Shown: positions 1 through 7,519 of the stretch, one piece after another | How the letters are laid out: each line of letters starts with the position of its first letter | Position numbering within the stretch: the first letter of the stretch is position 1 | Assembly: GCA_947377625.1 (NCBI GenBank) | Contig: CANCGR010000545.1 | Span: 1-7,770 of the forward strand | Source: Gammaproteobacteria bacterium | Lineage (GTDB): Bacteria > Pseudomonadota > Gammaproteobacteria > Pseudomonadales > Pseudohongiellaceae | Length of the DNA: 7,770 nt | Direction of reading: 5' to 3' | Made by a program: the position numbers and the translations under genes | Notes under the pieces: model-generated | Databases searched by the model: none | What the model was told of the DNA's origin: nothing | The model's input: only the letters and a program-made list of their open reading frames with translations

Positions 1-3000
1 ACATTACCGCTGTCTTTCACAACGAAAGCATTCGGCGCAAACGCAGAACCAGCTTTAATAATATTACCACCCGAACCCACAGTATTTTCAGAATAAAATG
101 TGGCGACACCATTGGTTGCATCGGCGTAACCAGTGCCTGCACCGATCACTGAAAAAGCTTGCGGCTGCGATGTGTTTACAGAAATCGGCTGGTTATTTGC
201 AGTAGTTGCAACTTGCGAAGTTGTCATCGACGCAAAACCTGCGATACCAGCTTCGGATGTAATTCGTGAAGCTGACCAGCCTGCGGCCCAATCTGTTGTA
301 TTATTAAATGCCGCAATAAAATCTGAGACTACAATTTGCGGATACGCCCAATTTGTTGAAGTTGTTCCTAATAAAATAACTTTGCTTGTGCCATCGTTCG
401 CTAATCTGACTGTTGTAAATGGAGCATTGCCACGAATTTGCGAAGACGGATTGTACCACGCACCGTCTGTATAATTGTATCCGCTGACGTTTACTTCCCA
501 TGCACCGCCTGATGCACTGTAATCATAACCGCGAATTGTGATATTCATCATCGTCGTCGAATTCAATTTTGCAGACGGCAACGTAATTTTAATTGTTCCT
601 GTAACTGAAACCGCATTTTCTGTGTATTCAACTACATTTCGATAATGACGAATCAATCCTGCATTTGAATTTTCTGTTGCACCGGCAATAGATAATTTTG
701 CACTTGGTGTTGTTGTACCCACACCGACGTTGCCACCCAGCGGATTCAATGCGATCGGATATGAACCTCCATCGGCTGTTGAATGTTTTGCTTGAAGCGA
801 TGTGGTGAAAGGACTGGCCAGTTGTGTATTTATCGCAAACTGCACATGCCCCGGAGTTCGCAAATTTAAACTTGCAGGATCATTTGCATTCAATGAAACA
901 TTATTGTAATCCGCCAGAATATCTAATTTGCTGACTGGAGTATTTGTTCCAATACCAACATTACCCGCCTGAGGTTGTAAAACAATCGGTCCCTGACCAA
1001 CGCCTGCAATCGTACCTTGAATACCCATCGGACTTGTTGAGCTACCCCATCTGGTAAAATATAAACCCGTCGCATTTGTAGTGTTGCTATTACCCACATA
1101 CAACTGCGTCGACGTATCGACTGCACCAGATACATCCAGTTTTGCATTCGGAGATGATGTGCCCACACCGACGTTGCCAGAAGAATCAATACGCATTTTT
1201 TCTGTCGCCGACAGCGCTCCGTTTTGTGTTGTCAAAAAACTTAGACCACTACCCAAGTTTGTGCTTGAATGATTTTCAGTTGCAACACCTGAAATGTATG
1301 CCGTTGCAACAGATGCAAACCCAGATCCATTATAAGGTCGACCACCCATCGCCCACATATTTGAACCCGCTGTCCAAAAACCTGGTGACGACAAAGTTCC
1401 ACTCGCCGATCGTGCGATTAAACCTGCACGAGCACCATACGCATCGATAGTAATTTGCCCAGTATTTGTATCTACGACATGCAAACTACTTATCGGAGCT
1501 GTCGTTCCAATCCCCACATTACCATTTGCAGCGATTCGAATTCGTTCATTATTTCCACCGGATGCAAAAATTAAATCTTGTTCTGCACGTAATGATAAAT
1601 CCGAAGATGTTCCTGATGTTGTTGCAGCTCCGGCTCCACCACCCAAATAACCCAGAGCTGTATCATCAGGTTTTTTAAATGTTCCATAATTTGTTAACAC
1701 GCCAGTGTCTTTAAATCCGAACCAACCTGTTCCCGAAGTTGTTCCATTGATTCGACCAGAAATATTTAAGGCTCCGCCGATACCGACGCCACCATTCACA
1801 ACCAGCGCACCTGTTGATGGTGTTGTTGAAACCGTTGAATTCGTGATTGTCACAGGGCTTGCTGTGGTGACAACACCAGTGCCCGATGCAGCTAATGTAA
1901 TATTTTGATTCGTACCACCCGCAGAAATATTCACCGCGCCGCTTGATCCCGTGATCGCACCGCCACCAGAAACACCTGACGATGTCGTCCAAGATGTTCC
2001 ATTAAAATAATCATTCGTATTATTTGTTGTATTATAAATTTGTAAACCCGTCACCGGTGATGAAATCGCATCACGCTGAACAGTTGTCATTCGTGGTAAT
2101 AAAAAACCTTTTGTCGTCGACGTTAGATCTAACATCGCAGTTGCCGCCGGAGCTGTTGTTCCTATACCGATCGCTCCGTTACTTAAGATTCGTAAACGTT
2201 CTTGACCAAACGTAAAAAATTTTAACCCAGCATTTCCGGTGATCGCTGTTGTTGCCGAAGTGTCTTCGATAAACGAAGCAATTCCGTAACTGGGCAAAGT
2301 GATATTTTGCGCTTGATTATTAACATGCGTGAACGTTGTGTAATCGTAAACATTCGTACCATACGAAGTATTATCACTTGATATTGCTCCCATTTTTATT
2401 GAACCGAATCGAGCTTCACCAGCAACATCTAATTTGTAAAGTGGCGTTGAAGTCCCCACGCCGACATTACCTAAGTTATCTACAATTACACGTTCAACCA
2501 TGCCTCCGCTCATTCCGCTTGCGGTCAGTATAGTTAAATTTGAACCAACAGGAATTCCGCTTGATGCAGTACCGACTTGAGTCGCCTTAATAGAGGCTGA
2601 ATGTAAATTCGATCCGTCTAAATTTGTTCCCGCAATAGCAAATTCACCCAGTTGCTCTGTCGCTATTGTCGGGCTGGATACTAACGGATCATCGCTATGA
2701 TTTTTTATTAATGATAACCCTGCAACGGCTTGCCATGTCGTATTGGTCGAAGAAACTCTATTTTTAATATAATGTTTTGTATAATCTGTACCCACTGAAT
2801 CTATTGATAAAAGATTTGTCGGTGTTAATGTCCCAATACCGACATTACCGCCTTTTAAAATACTCAATCGCGTGGGAGCTCCGCCCGAACCAGAATCAAT
2901 TTCTCGAATTCTGAATTCATCATTTGCCAATGACGAATTATTTGAAATATCCCAACCATCAGAAGCACCTGCATTGTCACGAAGGACTTGAATATAGGAT

Positions 3001-6000
3001 CTGCTCGCATTTACTAATCCGTTGGCGCGCGTACGTTGAACAACTGTTCCGGTGTCTTGAATATCTAATTTTTGCGCTGGCGATGATGTCCCAATCCCCA
3101 CATTACCATTCGCAGCCACTGTCATTTTTGTTGTGTTGTTTGTTTTTAAATTTAAATCTTGATTATCATTTGTTCCAATATTGGCCGCTGCACCGAATGA
3201 ATTTCCATTCTGCACAAAACCATTCGCACTTGAAATATCATTTGAAGTTATCGAAGAAAAATTTGTTAACGCCGTTACCCAACTTAAAACTCCACTGCCG
3301 TTATTTGCTAAGACTTGATTATTGGCACCTTGAGCATTGGGTAATGTTAAACTGTATGAGGTTGTTATATTTGGCGATTGAAATGTGACAATTCCTGTTG
3401 AAGCACCCGTGATACCAACACCATAAAAATTTGAAATTCCAGATCCATCACGCTGAACCAAAGTATTATTCGAGGCCGCTGTGTTAAAACTTAACCACGA
3501 CGAATTTGTTCCATCCGTTTGTAAAACTTTTGATGATGATTGTGTTGGTAATAAATTATTTAATGCACCATTCGCTGTCGTTGCATTTGTTCCACCATTC
3601 GCAATGGGTAAAATTCCGGTCACGTCTGTTGATAACGCGATTGAACTTTGTGAAGATAATATTCCAGTCGCTGATTTTATAAAACCATCTGACAAACCAC
3701 TGGCTGCTGGATTTAGCGGAGTATAACCTAAATTATTTTGTTTATTATTAAACGTCGTAAAATCTGCGCTTGATAAATATCCGTCTGTTGAAGCATCTGC
3801 TTTAGCTAAAGTTATATTCGGAGTCGCTCCTACCGTTGCTGATAGCGGTGCACTGGCGGTTACACTTGTGACTGTACCAGCTCCGCTTGCGATATCGATT
3901 CCGTTAATTTTAAATTTACCAGAAATACTGACATCACCTGAAACTTCTAATGCATAGGCCGGCGCCGTCGTACCAATACCTACACGACCTAAATTATCAA
4001 CGCGCAATCTTTCATTGCCAGCGCCATCTGCTATCAAAATATAATTACTTAGGCCATCAATCGAAGCGCCATAATTAGAACCAATGACCACATTATTTGA
4101 TCCTGATGTTATCAAATTTCCAGCGCCGTAACCTAAGCCGACATTATGATCGCCAGTGACTAAGCCCGCAAAAGCATAACGACCAATAGCTGTATTAAAT
4201 GATCCTGTAGTGCTTGACAGCAATGCTCCACGACCGACTGCTGTATTCACATATCCTGTCGTGTTACTTTGCAAAGATTCATTACCTACTGCTGTATTAT
4301 AAAATCCCGTTGTGTTTTCTTGCATCGACAATTTACCAATCGCAACGTTTTGATCGCCGGTCGTATTTTTATTCAATGCTTGATATCCAAAACCCATATT
4401 AAAAGATGTATCCGACATTCCCTGAGAAACAAAAAATACATAACTTGAATCTAAAACTCCACCGCTTGCGGTGCTTGTTGTGTAACTCATTCCTGAGTTC
4501 GCAATACCTTCAGTCACTTTTGCGACATACCCAATAGTTTCAGACCACGTATCAAAATCAGTTGCACGTGTCCATGCGCCAGACGAAACAACGTAAACAC
4601 CGTGCTGTGCCGAATTAAAAATAGTTTGATTTTTAACTAACACACGATCGCCATCAACAAGCGCTACGCCATCAACAACTTGATTCCCAGATAATGTTAC
4701 TGGCAAAGTTGTTGCCGCACGAACTAAATAAAATGTTTGTAAATTTGCTGGCAACCCGCCCGCCGCTCCTGCTGTGAACCATTCCCATTGTTGAATTGCA
4801 TTATTCCAACGTAATGTTTTTCCGTCTTCAGTCACCGTTGGATCTGCTGATGTATTGGCGGCATTTTTTAAACCCAATATTTTATTGCCGCCTAAATTTA
4901 AATTTCCAGATAATGTTCCGCCTGTTAATAATAAATAGTTATTTAATGTCGAAGGATTCACTGGCGTATATGTTAATGCCATTGAAATATCCACTGATGT
5001 CATCGTTGAAAAATTTGCTAATTTGTTATTGAAGATCGTAAAATCACTTGATGATAAATATCCGCTTGTTGCTGCATTAGACTTTGCTAAATCAATTGTT
5101 GGATTTGATCCTGACCCACCAACTATGATAGGGTTATTTATTGACGCAGCAGCAGTCACTGATGTCACTGTGCCCGAATTTGAAATGTCATTACTTGCAA
5201 CCCATGCGCCACCGTCCCACTTAATCACTTGACCTGTGGTTGCTGCAGATTGATTTATTTTATCAAATGTTATTGCACCCGATGAGATTTTTGCGGACGT
5301 TACGGAATTATCTGTCGGTATTCGTTGATCTGCGAATCTGCCATCATCGCCCGCGGCAACTGTTCCCGCTGTTGTTCCAACATTTAATCCTGCAGAATTT
5401 CCAAAACCTGTAATATCGCTTGATGACAACGTCACAACACCAGTTCTGCCCGCAACACTTGTTACCGAACTGGCTGCATTTGATGGCGTAAATCCCAACG
5501 CAGTTGTCACATCCGCCGAATTAAAATTCGATGCAACCCAATTTGTACCGTTCCACTTTATGATTTGATTTACTAACGGCGACAATCCCGCAATTTCTGT
5601 TAATCGGGCGCTGGATGCTTGCGGCGTATAGGTTAATGCTGTTGTTACATCTGTTGATGTAATCGTTCCACCACCACCCGCAGCGCAACTCCAAACACCA
5701 GCAATTTTTGTTAACACATTCGGCGCCGTACAATTTGGAACATCCGCTTTTAATGTAAAATCTGAGCTGACTAAACCACTTAACTTTGAAGCTTCAGTCG
5801 CAAACATCGCAAACGGTACTGAATTTAAAGTGATCGGCGATAAAGTATTCCAACCACCGCTACCGGCGTATTGAAATTGGATAATTAAATATCTAAGATC
5901 TGCGGAACCCGGATTAGGAATTGTTCCGCCCTCCAGACATGTTAAGGTTAAATTTTCGTTACTGAAAATATCTTTCAATGCCGTACCACCGCTGGCTGGA

Positions 6001-6266
6001 TATATTCGGTTTGCAAGGCTTGCACCGAATTGAAAATTCACCAATCCACCAGAGCCTGTCATATCATAGGCTGAATAAGATTCTTTATATAAAGTACAAC
6101 TGTTTGTTGAATTTCGATAAGTAAATACAAAATCTACATTGTTCGATTCAAGTGCCGCACCCGTTGAAGTTTTAATGCGGGCTTGAAAGTTCAACGTCCC
6201 CGGAGCAGCAAAAATATTTGCCGCAAATAAAAATAAAACTGTAAAAACGGTTCTAAAATTAAACAT
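1..6266 (-). CDS. Giant secreted mosaic fibre / adhesin (MAT-like), partial at 3' end
   Basis: The frame is open from the ATG at 6264-6266 to the window edge, giving 2,088 complete codons plus two bases with no stop, so the C-terminus is missing. The start is fixed by an in-frame stop at 6300-6302 with no other start codon between, and by the signal peptide that follows it directly. Module order by residue: signal peptide 1-20; N-terminal module 21-165; tail-fibre-like Gly/Thr/Ser/Asn-rich repeats; phage knob 512-615; YadA-like beta-roll 617-735; NVGIGT joints from 761 on; a beta domain about 1906-2003. This order matches the Bdellovibrio mosaic adhesive trimer proteins, which form trimeric fibres that contact prey, and genes often annotated 'cell wall anchor protein'. 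I infer an exported, trimeric, prey-binding fibre. The missing end probably carries a tip or an S74-type chaperone domain. Naming a specific orthologue is not possible from sequence alone. Confidence 0.9.
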   Translation of the reverse strand, partial: MFNFRTVFTVLFLFAANIFAAPGTLNFQARIKTSTGAALESNNVDFVFTYRNSTNSCTLYKESYSAYDMTGSGGLVNFQFGASLANRIYPASGGTALKDIFSNENLTLTCLEGGTIPNPGSADLRYLIIQFQYAGSGGWNTLSPITLNSVPFAMFATEASKLSGLVSSDFTLKADVPNCTAPNVLTKIAGVWSCAAGGGGTITSTDVTTALTYTPQASSARLTEIAGLSPLVNQIIKWNGTNWVASNFNSADVTTALGFTPSNAASSVTSVAGRTGVVTLSSSDITGFGNSAGLNVGTTAGTVAAGDDGRFADQRIPTDNSVTSAKISSGAITFDKINQSAATTGQVIKWDGGAWVASNDISNSGTVTSVTAAASINNPIIVGGSGSNPTIDLAKSNAATSGYLSSSDFTIFNNKLANFSTMTSVDISMALTYTPVNPSTLNNYLLLTGGTLSGNLNLGGNKILGLKNAANTSADPTVTEDGKTLRWNNAIQQWEWFTAGAAGGLPANLQTFYLVRAATTLPVTLSGNQVVDGVALVDGDRVLVKNQTIFNSAQHGVYVVSSGAWTRATDFDTWSETIGYVAKVTEGIANSGMSYTTSTASGGVLDSSYVFFVSQGMSDTSFNMGFGYQALNKNTTGDQNVAIGKLSMQENTTGFYNTAVGNESLQSNTTGYVNTAVGRGALLSSTTGSFNTAIGRYAFAGLVTGDHNVGLGYGAGNLITSGSNNVVIGSNYGASIDGLSNYILIADGAGNERLRVDNLGRVGIGTTAPAYALEVSGDVSISGKFKINGIDIASGAGTVTSVTASAPLSATVGATPNITLAKADASTDGYLSSADFTTFNNKQNNLGYTPLNPAASGLSDGFIKSATGILSSQSSIALSTDVTGILPIANGGTNATTANGALNNLLPTQSSSKVLQTDGTNSSWLSFNTAASNNTLVQRDGSGISNFYGVGITGASTGIVTFQSPNITTSYSLTLPNAQGANNQVLANNGSGVLSWVTALTNFSSITSNDISSANGFVQNGNSFGAAANIGTNDNQDLNLKTNNTTKMTVAANGNVGIGTSSPAQKLDIQDTGTVVQRTRANGLVNASRSYIQVLRDNAGASDGWDISNNSSLANDEFRIREIDSGSGGAPTRLSILKGGNVGIGTLTPTNLLSIDSVGTDYTKHYIKNRVSSTNTTWQAVAGLSLIKNHSDDPLVSSPTIATEQLGEFAIAGTNLDGSNLHSASIKATQVGTASSGIPVGSNLTILTASGMSGGMVERVIVDNLGNVGVGTSTPLYKLDVAGEARFGSIKMGAISSDNTSYGTNVYDYTTFTHVNNQAQNITLPSYGIASFIEDTSATTAITGNAGLKFFTFGQERLRILSNGAIGIGTTAPAATAMLDLTSTTKGFLLPRMTTVQRDAISSPVTGLQIYNTTNNTNDYFNGTSWTTSSGVSGGGAITGSSGAVNISAGGTNQNITLAASGTGVVTTASPVTITNSTVSTTPSTGALVVNGGVGIGGALNISGRINGTTSGTGWFGFKDTGVLTNYGTFKKPDDTALGYLGGGAGAATTSGTSSDLSLRAEQDLIFASGGNNERIRIAANGNVGIGTTAPISSLHVVDTNTGQITIDAYGARAGLIARSASGTLSSPGFWTAGSNMWAMGGRPYNGSGFASVATAYISGVATENHSSTNLGSGLSFLTTQNGALSATEKMRIDSSGNVGVGTSSPNAKLDVSGAVDTSTQLYVGNSNTTNATGLYFTRWGSSTSPMGIQGTIAGVGQGPIVLQPQAGNVGIGTNTPVSKLDILADYNNVSLNANDPASLNLRTPGHVQFAINTQLASPFTTSLQAKHSTADGGSYPIALNPLGGNVGVGTTTPSAKLSIAGATENSNAGLIRHYRNVVEYTENAVSVTGTIKITLPSAKLNSTTMMNITIRGYDYSASGGAWEVNVSGYNYTDGAWYNPSSQIRGNAPFTTVRLANDGTSKVILLGTTSTNWAYPQIVVSDFIAAFNNTTDWAAGWSASRITSEAGIAGFASMTTSQVATTANNQPISVNTSQPQAFSVIGAGTGYADATNGVATFYSENTVGSGGNIIKAGSAFAPNAFVVKDSGN
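258..551 (-). other. Tail-fibre-associated beta domain near the known end of the fibre
   Basis: Residues 1906-2003 include MNITIRGYDY, GAWEVNVSGYNY, GAWYNPSSQI, FTTVRLANDG, KVILLGTTSTNWAYPQI and GWSASRIT. The alternating hydrophobic and aromatic pattern suggests a compact beta-sandwich-like domain. I recall similar segments in other Bdellovibrio fibre proteins and phage-like tail proteins, where they lie between joint motifs. It could bind sugar or another surface ligand, but no binding residue can be named. About 85 residues of further sequence follow before the window ends at another joint motif. Confidence 0.5.
713..3990 (-). repeat. Nine dispersed NVGIGT-type joint motifs in the fibre gene
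   Basis: The motif N-V-G-[IV]-G-T-x-x-P-x-x-x-L-x-[IV] recurs with its first residue near 761, 1055, 1141, 1267, 1365, 1583, 1698, 1769 and 1846. A tenth copy begins at residue 2088, cut by the window edge. Typical copies are NVGVGTSSPNAKLDVSG and NVGIGTTAPISSLHVVD. The intervals are uneven (71 to 294 residues), so the motif marks joints between different modules rather than one unit repeated. Such motifs are common in tail fibres and S74-type proteins. Copies are also close at DNA level: the 20 bases at 3091-3110 recur exactly at 1507-1526. Confidence 0.85.
4062..4418 (-). repeat. YadA-type adhesin-head beta-roll repeats in the fibre protein
   Basis: Residues 617-735 contain about seven units of 14-17 residues built on G..A/S....TTG..N.A.G. 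Examples are GYQALNKNTTGDQNVAIG, LSMQENTTGFYNTAVG and ESLQSNTTGYVNTAVG. This is the repeat of left-handed beta-roll heads of trimeric autotransporter adhesins such as YadA, and it also occurs in phage and MAT fibres. It supports a trimeric fold. The block sits directly after the knob module and before the first NVGIGT joint. Confidence 0.8.
4422..4733 (-). other. Phage tail-fibre knob-like module inside the fibre gene
   Basis: Residues 512-615 run from FYLVRAATTLPVTLSG through QVVDGVALVDGDRVLVKNQ, NSAQHGVYVVSSGAWTRATD and a following beta segment to VFFVSQ. This spacing (ATT..ITLSG..TIDGV.L..GDRVLVK.Q....NGIYVV..GAWTRATD) is very common in tail fibres and tail proteins of phages and prophages of many proteobacteria. 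It points to an origin shared with phage receptor-binding machinery. Its ligand is not known from sequence. Confidence 0.75.
5772..6206 (-). other. Conserved N-terminal module of Bdellovibrio fibre proteins
   Basis: Residues 21-165 start with LNFQARI and continue with a beta-rich segment holding Cys57 (NSCTLYKE) and Cys110 (LTCLEGG), then LRYLIIQFQ, GGWNTLSPITLNSVPFAM and ATEASKLSG. From memory this pattern (LxYQGRI ... CxLYxE ... C ... RxLxVxF ... INSVPFAxxA) is the shared N-terminus of the large Bdellovibrio MAT or 'cell wall anchor' proteins. Cys57/Cys110, and a second pair at 179 and 194 just after the module, could form disulfides outside the cytoplasm. The module may act as the common base or anchoring piece, while the rest of the fibre varies. 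Confidence 0.65.
6207..6266 (-). other. Signal peptide of the fibre protein
   Basis: Residues 1-20 begin MFNFR, giving one positive charge, followed by a hydrophobic core (VFTVLFLFAA) and a likely cleavage near NIFA/APG. This is a Sec-type signal peptide by appearance. There is no LxxC lipobox at the cleavage region, so a lipoprotein is unlikely. It directs the protein out of the cytoplasm; the later route to the surface or a vesicle is not visible here. Confidence 0.8.
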
Positions 6267-6274
6267 TTGATAAC

Positions 6275-6302
6275 TTGTCGGGAAAAAAAATGAAACACTT
6301 TA
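6275..6302 (-). promoter_or_regulatory. Possible sigma-28-like promoter of the fibre gene
   Basis: On the minus strand TAAA (6299-6302) is followed by 16 bases and then CCCGACAA (6275-6282). The FliA consensus is TAAA-N15-GCCGATAA, so both boxes are close (4/4 and 6/8) but the spacer is one base long. Eight of the spacer bases are a T run (6283-6290). A start six or so bases after the second box would fall at the ATG itself, giving an mRNA with almost no leader. Chance similarity in AT-rich DNA is possible. Confidence 0.35.
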
Positions 6303-6332
6303 GGTCTTGTCTCAGAACGATACGCACAAAAT

Positions 6333-6363
6333 AAAAAAACCAAGATCCATAACAGATCTTGGT
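6333..6363 (-). terminator. Rho-independent terminator of the flagellin gene
   Basis: On the minus strand an 8-bp stem CCAAGATC/GATCTTGG (6355-6362 and 6340-6347), extended by one A-T pair, has a 7-base loop and is followed at once by seven T. It lies 119 bases after the flagellin stop and 66 bases before the fibre start, so it separates the two minus-strand genes into different transcripts. Confidence 0.9.
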
Positions 6364-6481
6364 CGATTTTTTAATTTCTGAGCAGAGTTCTCATTTCAGC
6401 GGAGGTCAGTACGCCGTCCACTCAGGAAATGAAGGAAACTCGAAACCTTGACTTAATTAAACTTAAAATCAACTTTTAAAA
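6364..6481 (-). other. 3' untranslated region of the flagellin gene
   Basis: These 118 bases lie between the flagellin stop and its terminator. No open frame or clear RNA gene is visible. The half next to the stop is very AT-rich. Further on, 6396-6407 on the plus strand reads TCAGCGGAGGTC and matches 11 of 12 bases with a segment of the flagellin leader (7440-7451). Confidence 0.5.
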
Positions 6482-7315
6482 TTAACCAATTAATTTTAAA
6501 GCCATCTGAGGCAATTGATTCGCCTGTGATAATGTCGCTGTTGTACCTTGTAACAACACATTATTACGAGCTAGATCCGATGACGACATTGCAATATCTG
6601 TATCACGGATACGTGAATTTGCAGCGTTCATGTTTTCATTCATTGTACCGATCACGTCGATAGTTGAAGTTAAACGATTTTGCATTGCACCCAATGTGGC
6701 GCGAGATCCGCTGACAGACGTTTGCGCTGTATCTAAAGCCGCTAAACCTGCACGAGAACCTTCTTTTGATGAAAAATCTAAATCAGCAATACCTAAATTA
6801 TCTGTTTGCACATTCGACACAGATGAATCATAAGAAATCCAATCTGTTTTTTCGTTTGAACCCGTACCAACGTGAATATCATAAATACCACCAGTACCAT
6901 CTAACAATTTACGTGAACCGAATGTTGTTGAATCAGCCACACGCTGAACTTCAGCTTTCATTGCATCAACTTCTTTTTGAATAAAGCTACGCTCTTTATC
7001 GCCAATTGTATCTGAAGAAGATTGAATTCCCAATTCTCTTAATCGTGTAATAATATTTGAAACTTCACCCATACCTTGTTCCGCAGTTTGGATCATTGAT
7101 ATACCGTCGTTCGCATTTCTTGAAGCTTGTCCGAATGAACGGATTTGCGATTTCAAGTTTTCACTGATCGCTAAACCTGCAGCATCGTCGCCTGCGTTGG
7201 TGATACGTGAACCCGTTGATAACTGGGCCATACTTTTTTGCATTGATCGCGCATTCGTAGTCATACTACGTTGAGCGTTTAATGCCGGCACGTTTGTTGT
7301 AATTCTCATTCCCAT
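6482..7315 (-). CDS. fliC: Flagellin (short, D0/D1 type)
   Basis: The 277-residue product is the filament subunit exported by the flagellar type III system. The N-terminal D0/D1 part is clear: MGMRITTNV, ALNAQR (residues 11-16), LSTGSRITNAGDDAAGLAISE (32-52), QIRSFGQASRNANDGISMIQTAE (57-79) and ITRLRELGIQSSSDT (89-103). The C-terminal part has SRIRDTDIA (234-242) and QGTTATLSQANQLPQMALKLIG to the end. Between them is only about 100 residues, so the surface D2/D3 domains are absent, as in other Bdellovibrio flagellins. I chose the ATG at 7313-7315 because it gives the family's MGMRI start and has a GAGG site six bases upstream; an ATG 66 bases earlier is in frame but adds a lysine/arginine-rich tail not seen in the family. 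A sigma-28 promoter and a terminator make it a single-gene unit. Bdellovibrio usually has several flagellin copies; which one this is cannot be told. Confidence 0.96.
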   Translation of the reverse strand: MGMRITTNVPALNAQRSMTTNARSMQKSMAQLSTGSRITNAGDDAAGLAISENLKSQIRSFGQASRNANDGISMIQTAEQGMGEVSNIITRLRELGIQSSSDTIGDKERSFIQKEVDAMKAEVQRVADSTTFGSRKLLDGTGGIYDIHVGTGSNEKTDWISYDSSVSNVQTDNLGIADLDFSSKEGSRAGLAALDTAQTSVSGSRATLGAMQNRLTSTIDVIGTMNENMNAANSRIRDTDIAMSSSDLARNNVLLQGTTATLSQANQLPQMALKLIG

Positions 7316-7321
7316 TGAAGA

Positions 7322-7325
7322 CCTC
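7322..7325 (-). promoter_or_regulatory. Ribosome binding site that fixes the flagellin start
   Basis: The minus strand reads AGAGGTCTTCA directly before the ATG. The GAGG core is six bases from the start codon, a normal spacing. No comparable site precedes the longer in-frame start at 7379-7381. Confidence 0.8.
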
Positions 7326-7333
7326 TTTCGTTC

Positions 7334-7357
7334 AGAAAACTTACTTTGAAGTTTTCT
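7334..7357 (-). other. Hairpin in the flagellin leader just before the ribosome site
   Basis: A perfect 9-bp inverted repeat (AGAAAACTT/AAGTTTTCT) with a 6-base loop ends eight bases upstream of the GAGG site. It is not followed by a T run, so it is not a terminator. It may protect the mRNA from decay or set access to the ribosome site; this role is inferred. Confidence 0.6.
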
Positions 7358-7483
7358 TTTGTACATGTTGGTGACCTGCACTCGGTTTAACTTTCACCTG
7401 CGATCGATTCCAATTTAGCAGTCACTCTAAAAAGGTCTCTCAGCGGAAGTCTCGTCGAGTCTGAGTCGTTGTTGTTGATGTAC

Positions 7484-7510
7484 CTTTCGGCGAGTCTGTG
7501 TAATGCTTTA
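7484..7510 (-). promoter_or_regulatory. Sigma-28 (FliA) promoter of the flagellin gene
   Basis: The minus strand carries TAAA (7507-7510), exactly 15 bases, then GCCGAAAG (7484-7491). The consensus TAAA-N15-GCCGATAA is matched 4/4 and 6/8 with ideal spacing. Transcription would start near 7475-7478 and leave a leader of about 160 bases. Late flagellar genes such as fliC are the standard targets of this sigma factor, so position and match support each other. Confidence 0.8.
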
Positions 7511-7519
7511 GTCACGTCG

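Noticed and set aside
2924..3388. A 154-codon open frame on the plus strand, with several shorter plus-strand frames across 133-5232
   Set aside because: They are antisense to the fibre gene and come from its repetitive, stop-poor composition. Their products are rich in His, Tyr, Leu and Gln with no recognisable domain.
713..3990. Regularly recurring short sequences that resemble a CRISPR array
   Set aside because: The copies are unevenly spaced, imperfect and encode the NVGIGT protein motif in frame.
6372..6410. A second hairpin in the flagellin 3' region (CTGAGC ... GGTCAG)
   Set aside because: Only four end pairs form before mismatches, so the structure is not convincing.
6482..7381. A longer flagellin with 22 extra N-terminal residues
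   Set aside because: The extension is strongly basic, lacks a ribosome site and would push the conserved MGMRI start inward. The start at 7315 has a good GAGG site.
7401..7430. A second sigma-28 promoter closer to the flagellin start (TAAA near 7416 followed by GGTGAAAG)
   Set aside because: The second box matches the consensus poorly, whereas the 7484-7510 element has the right boxes and exact spacing.
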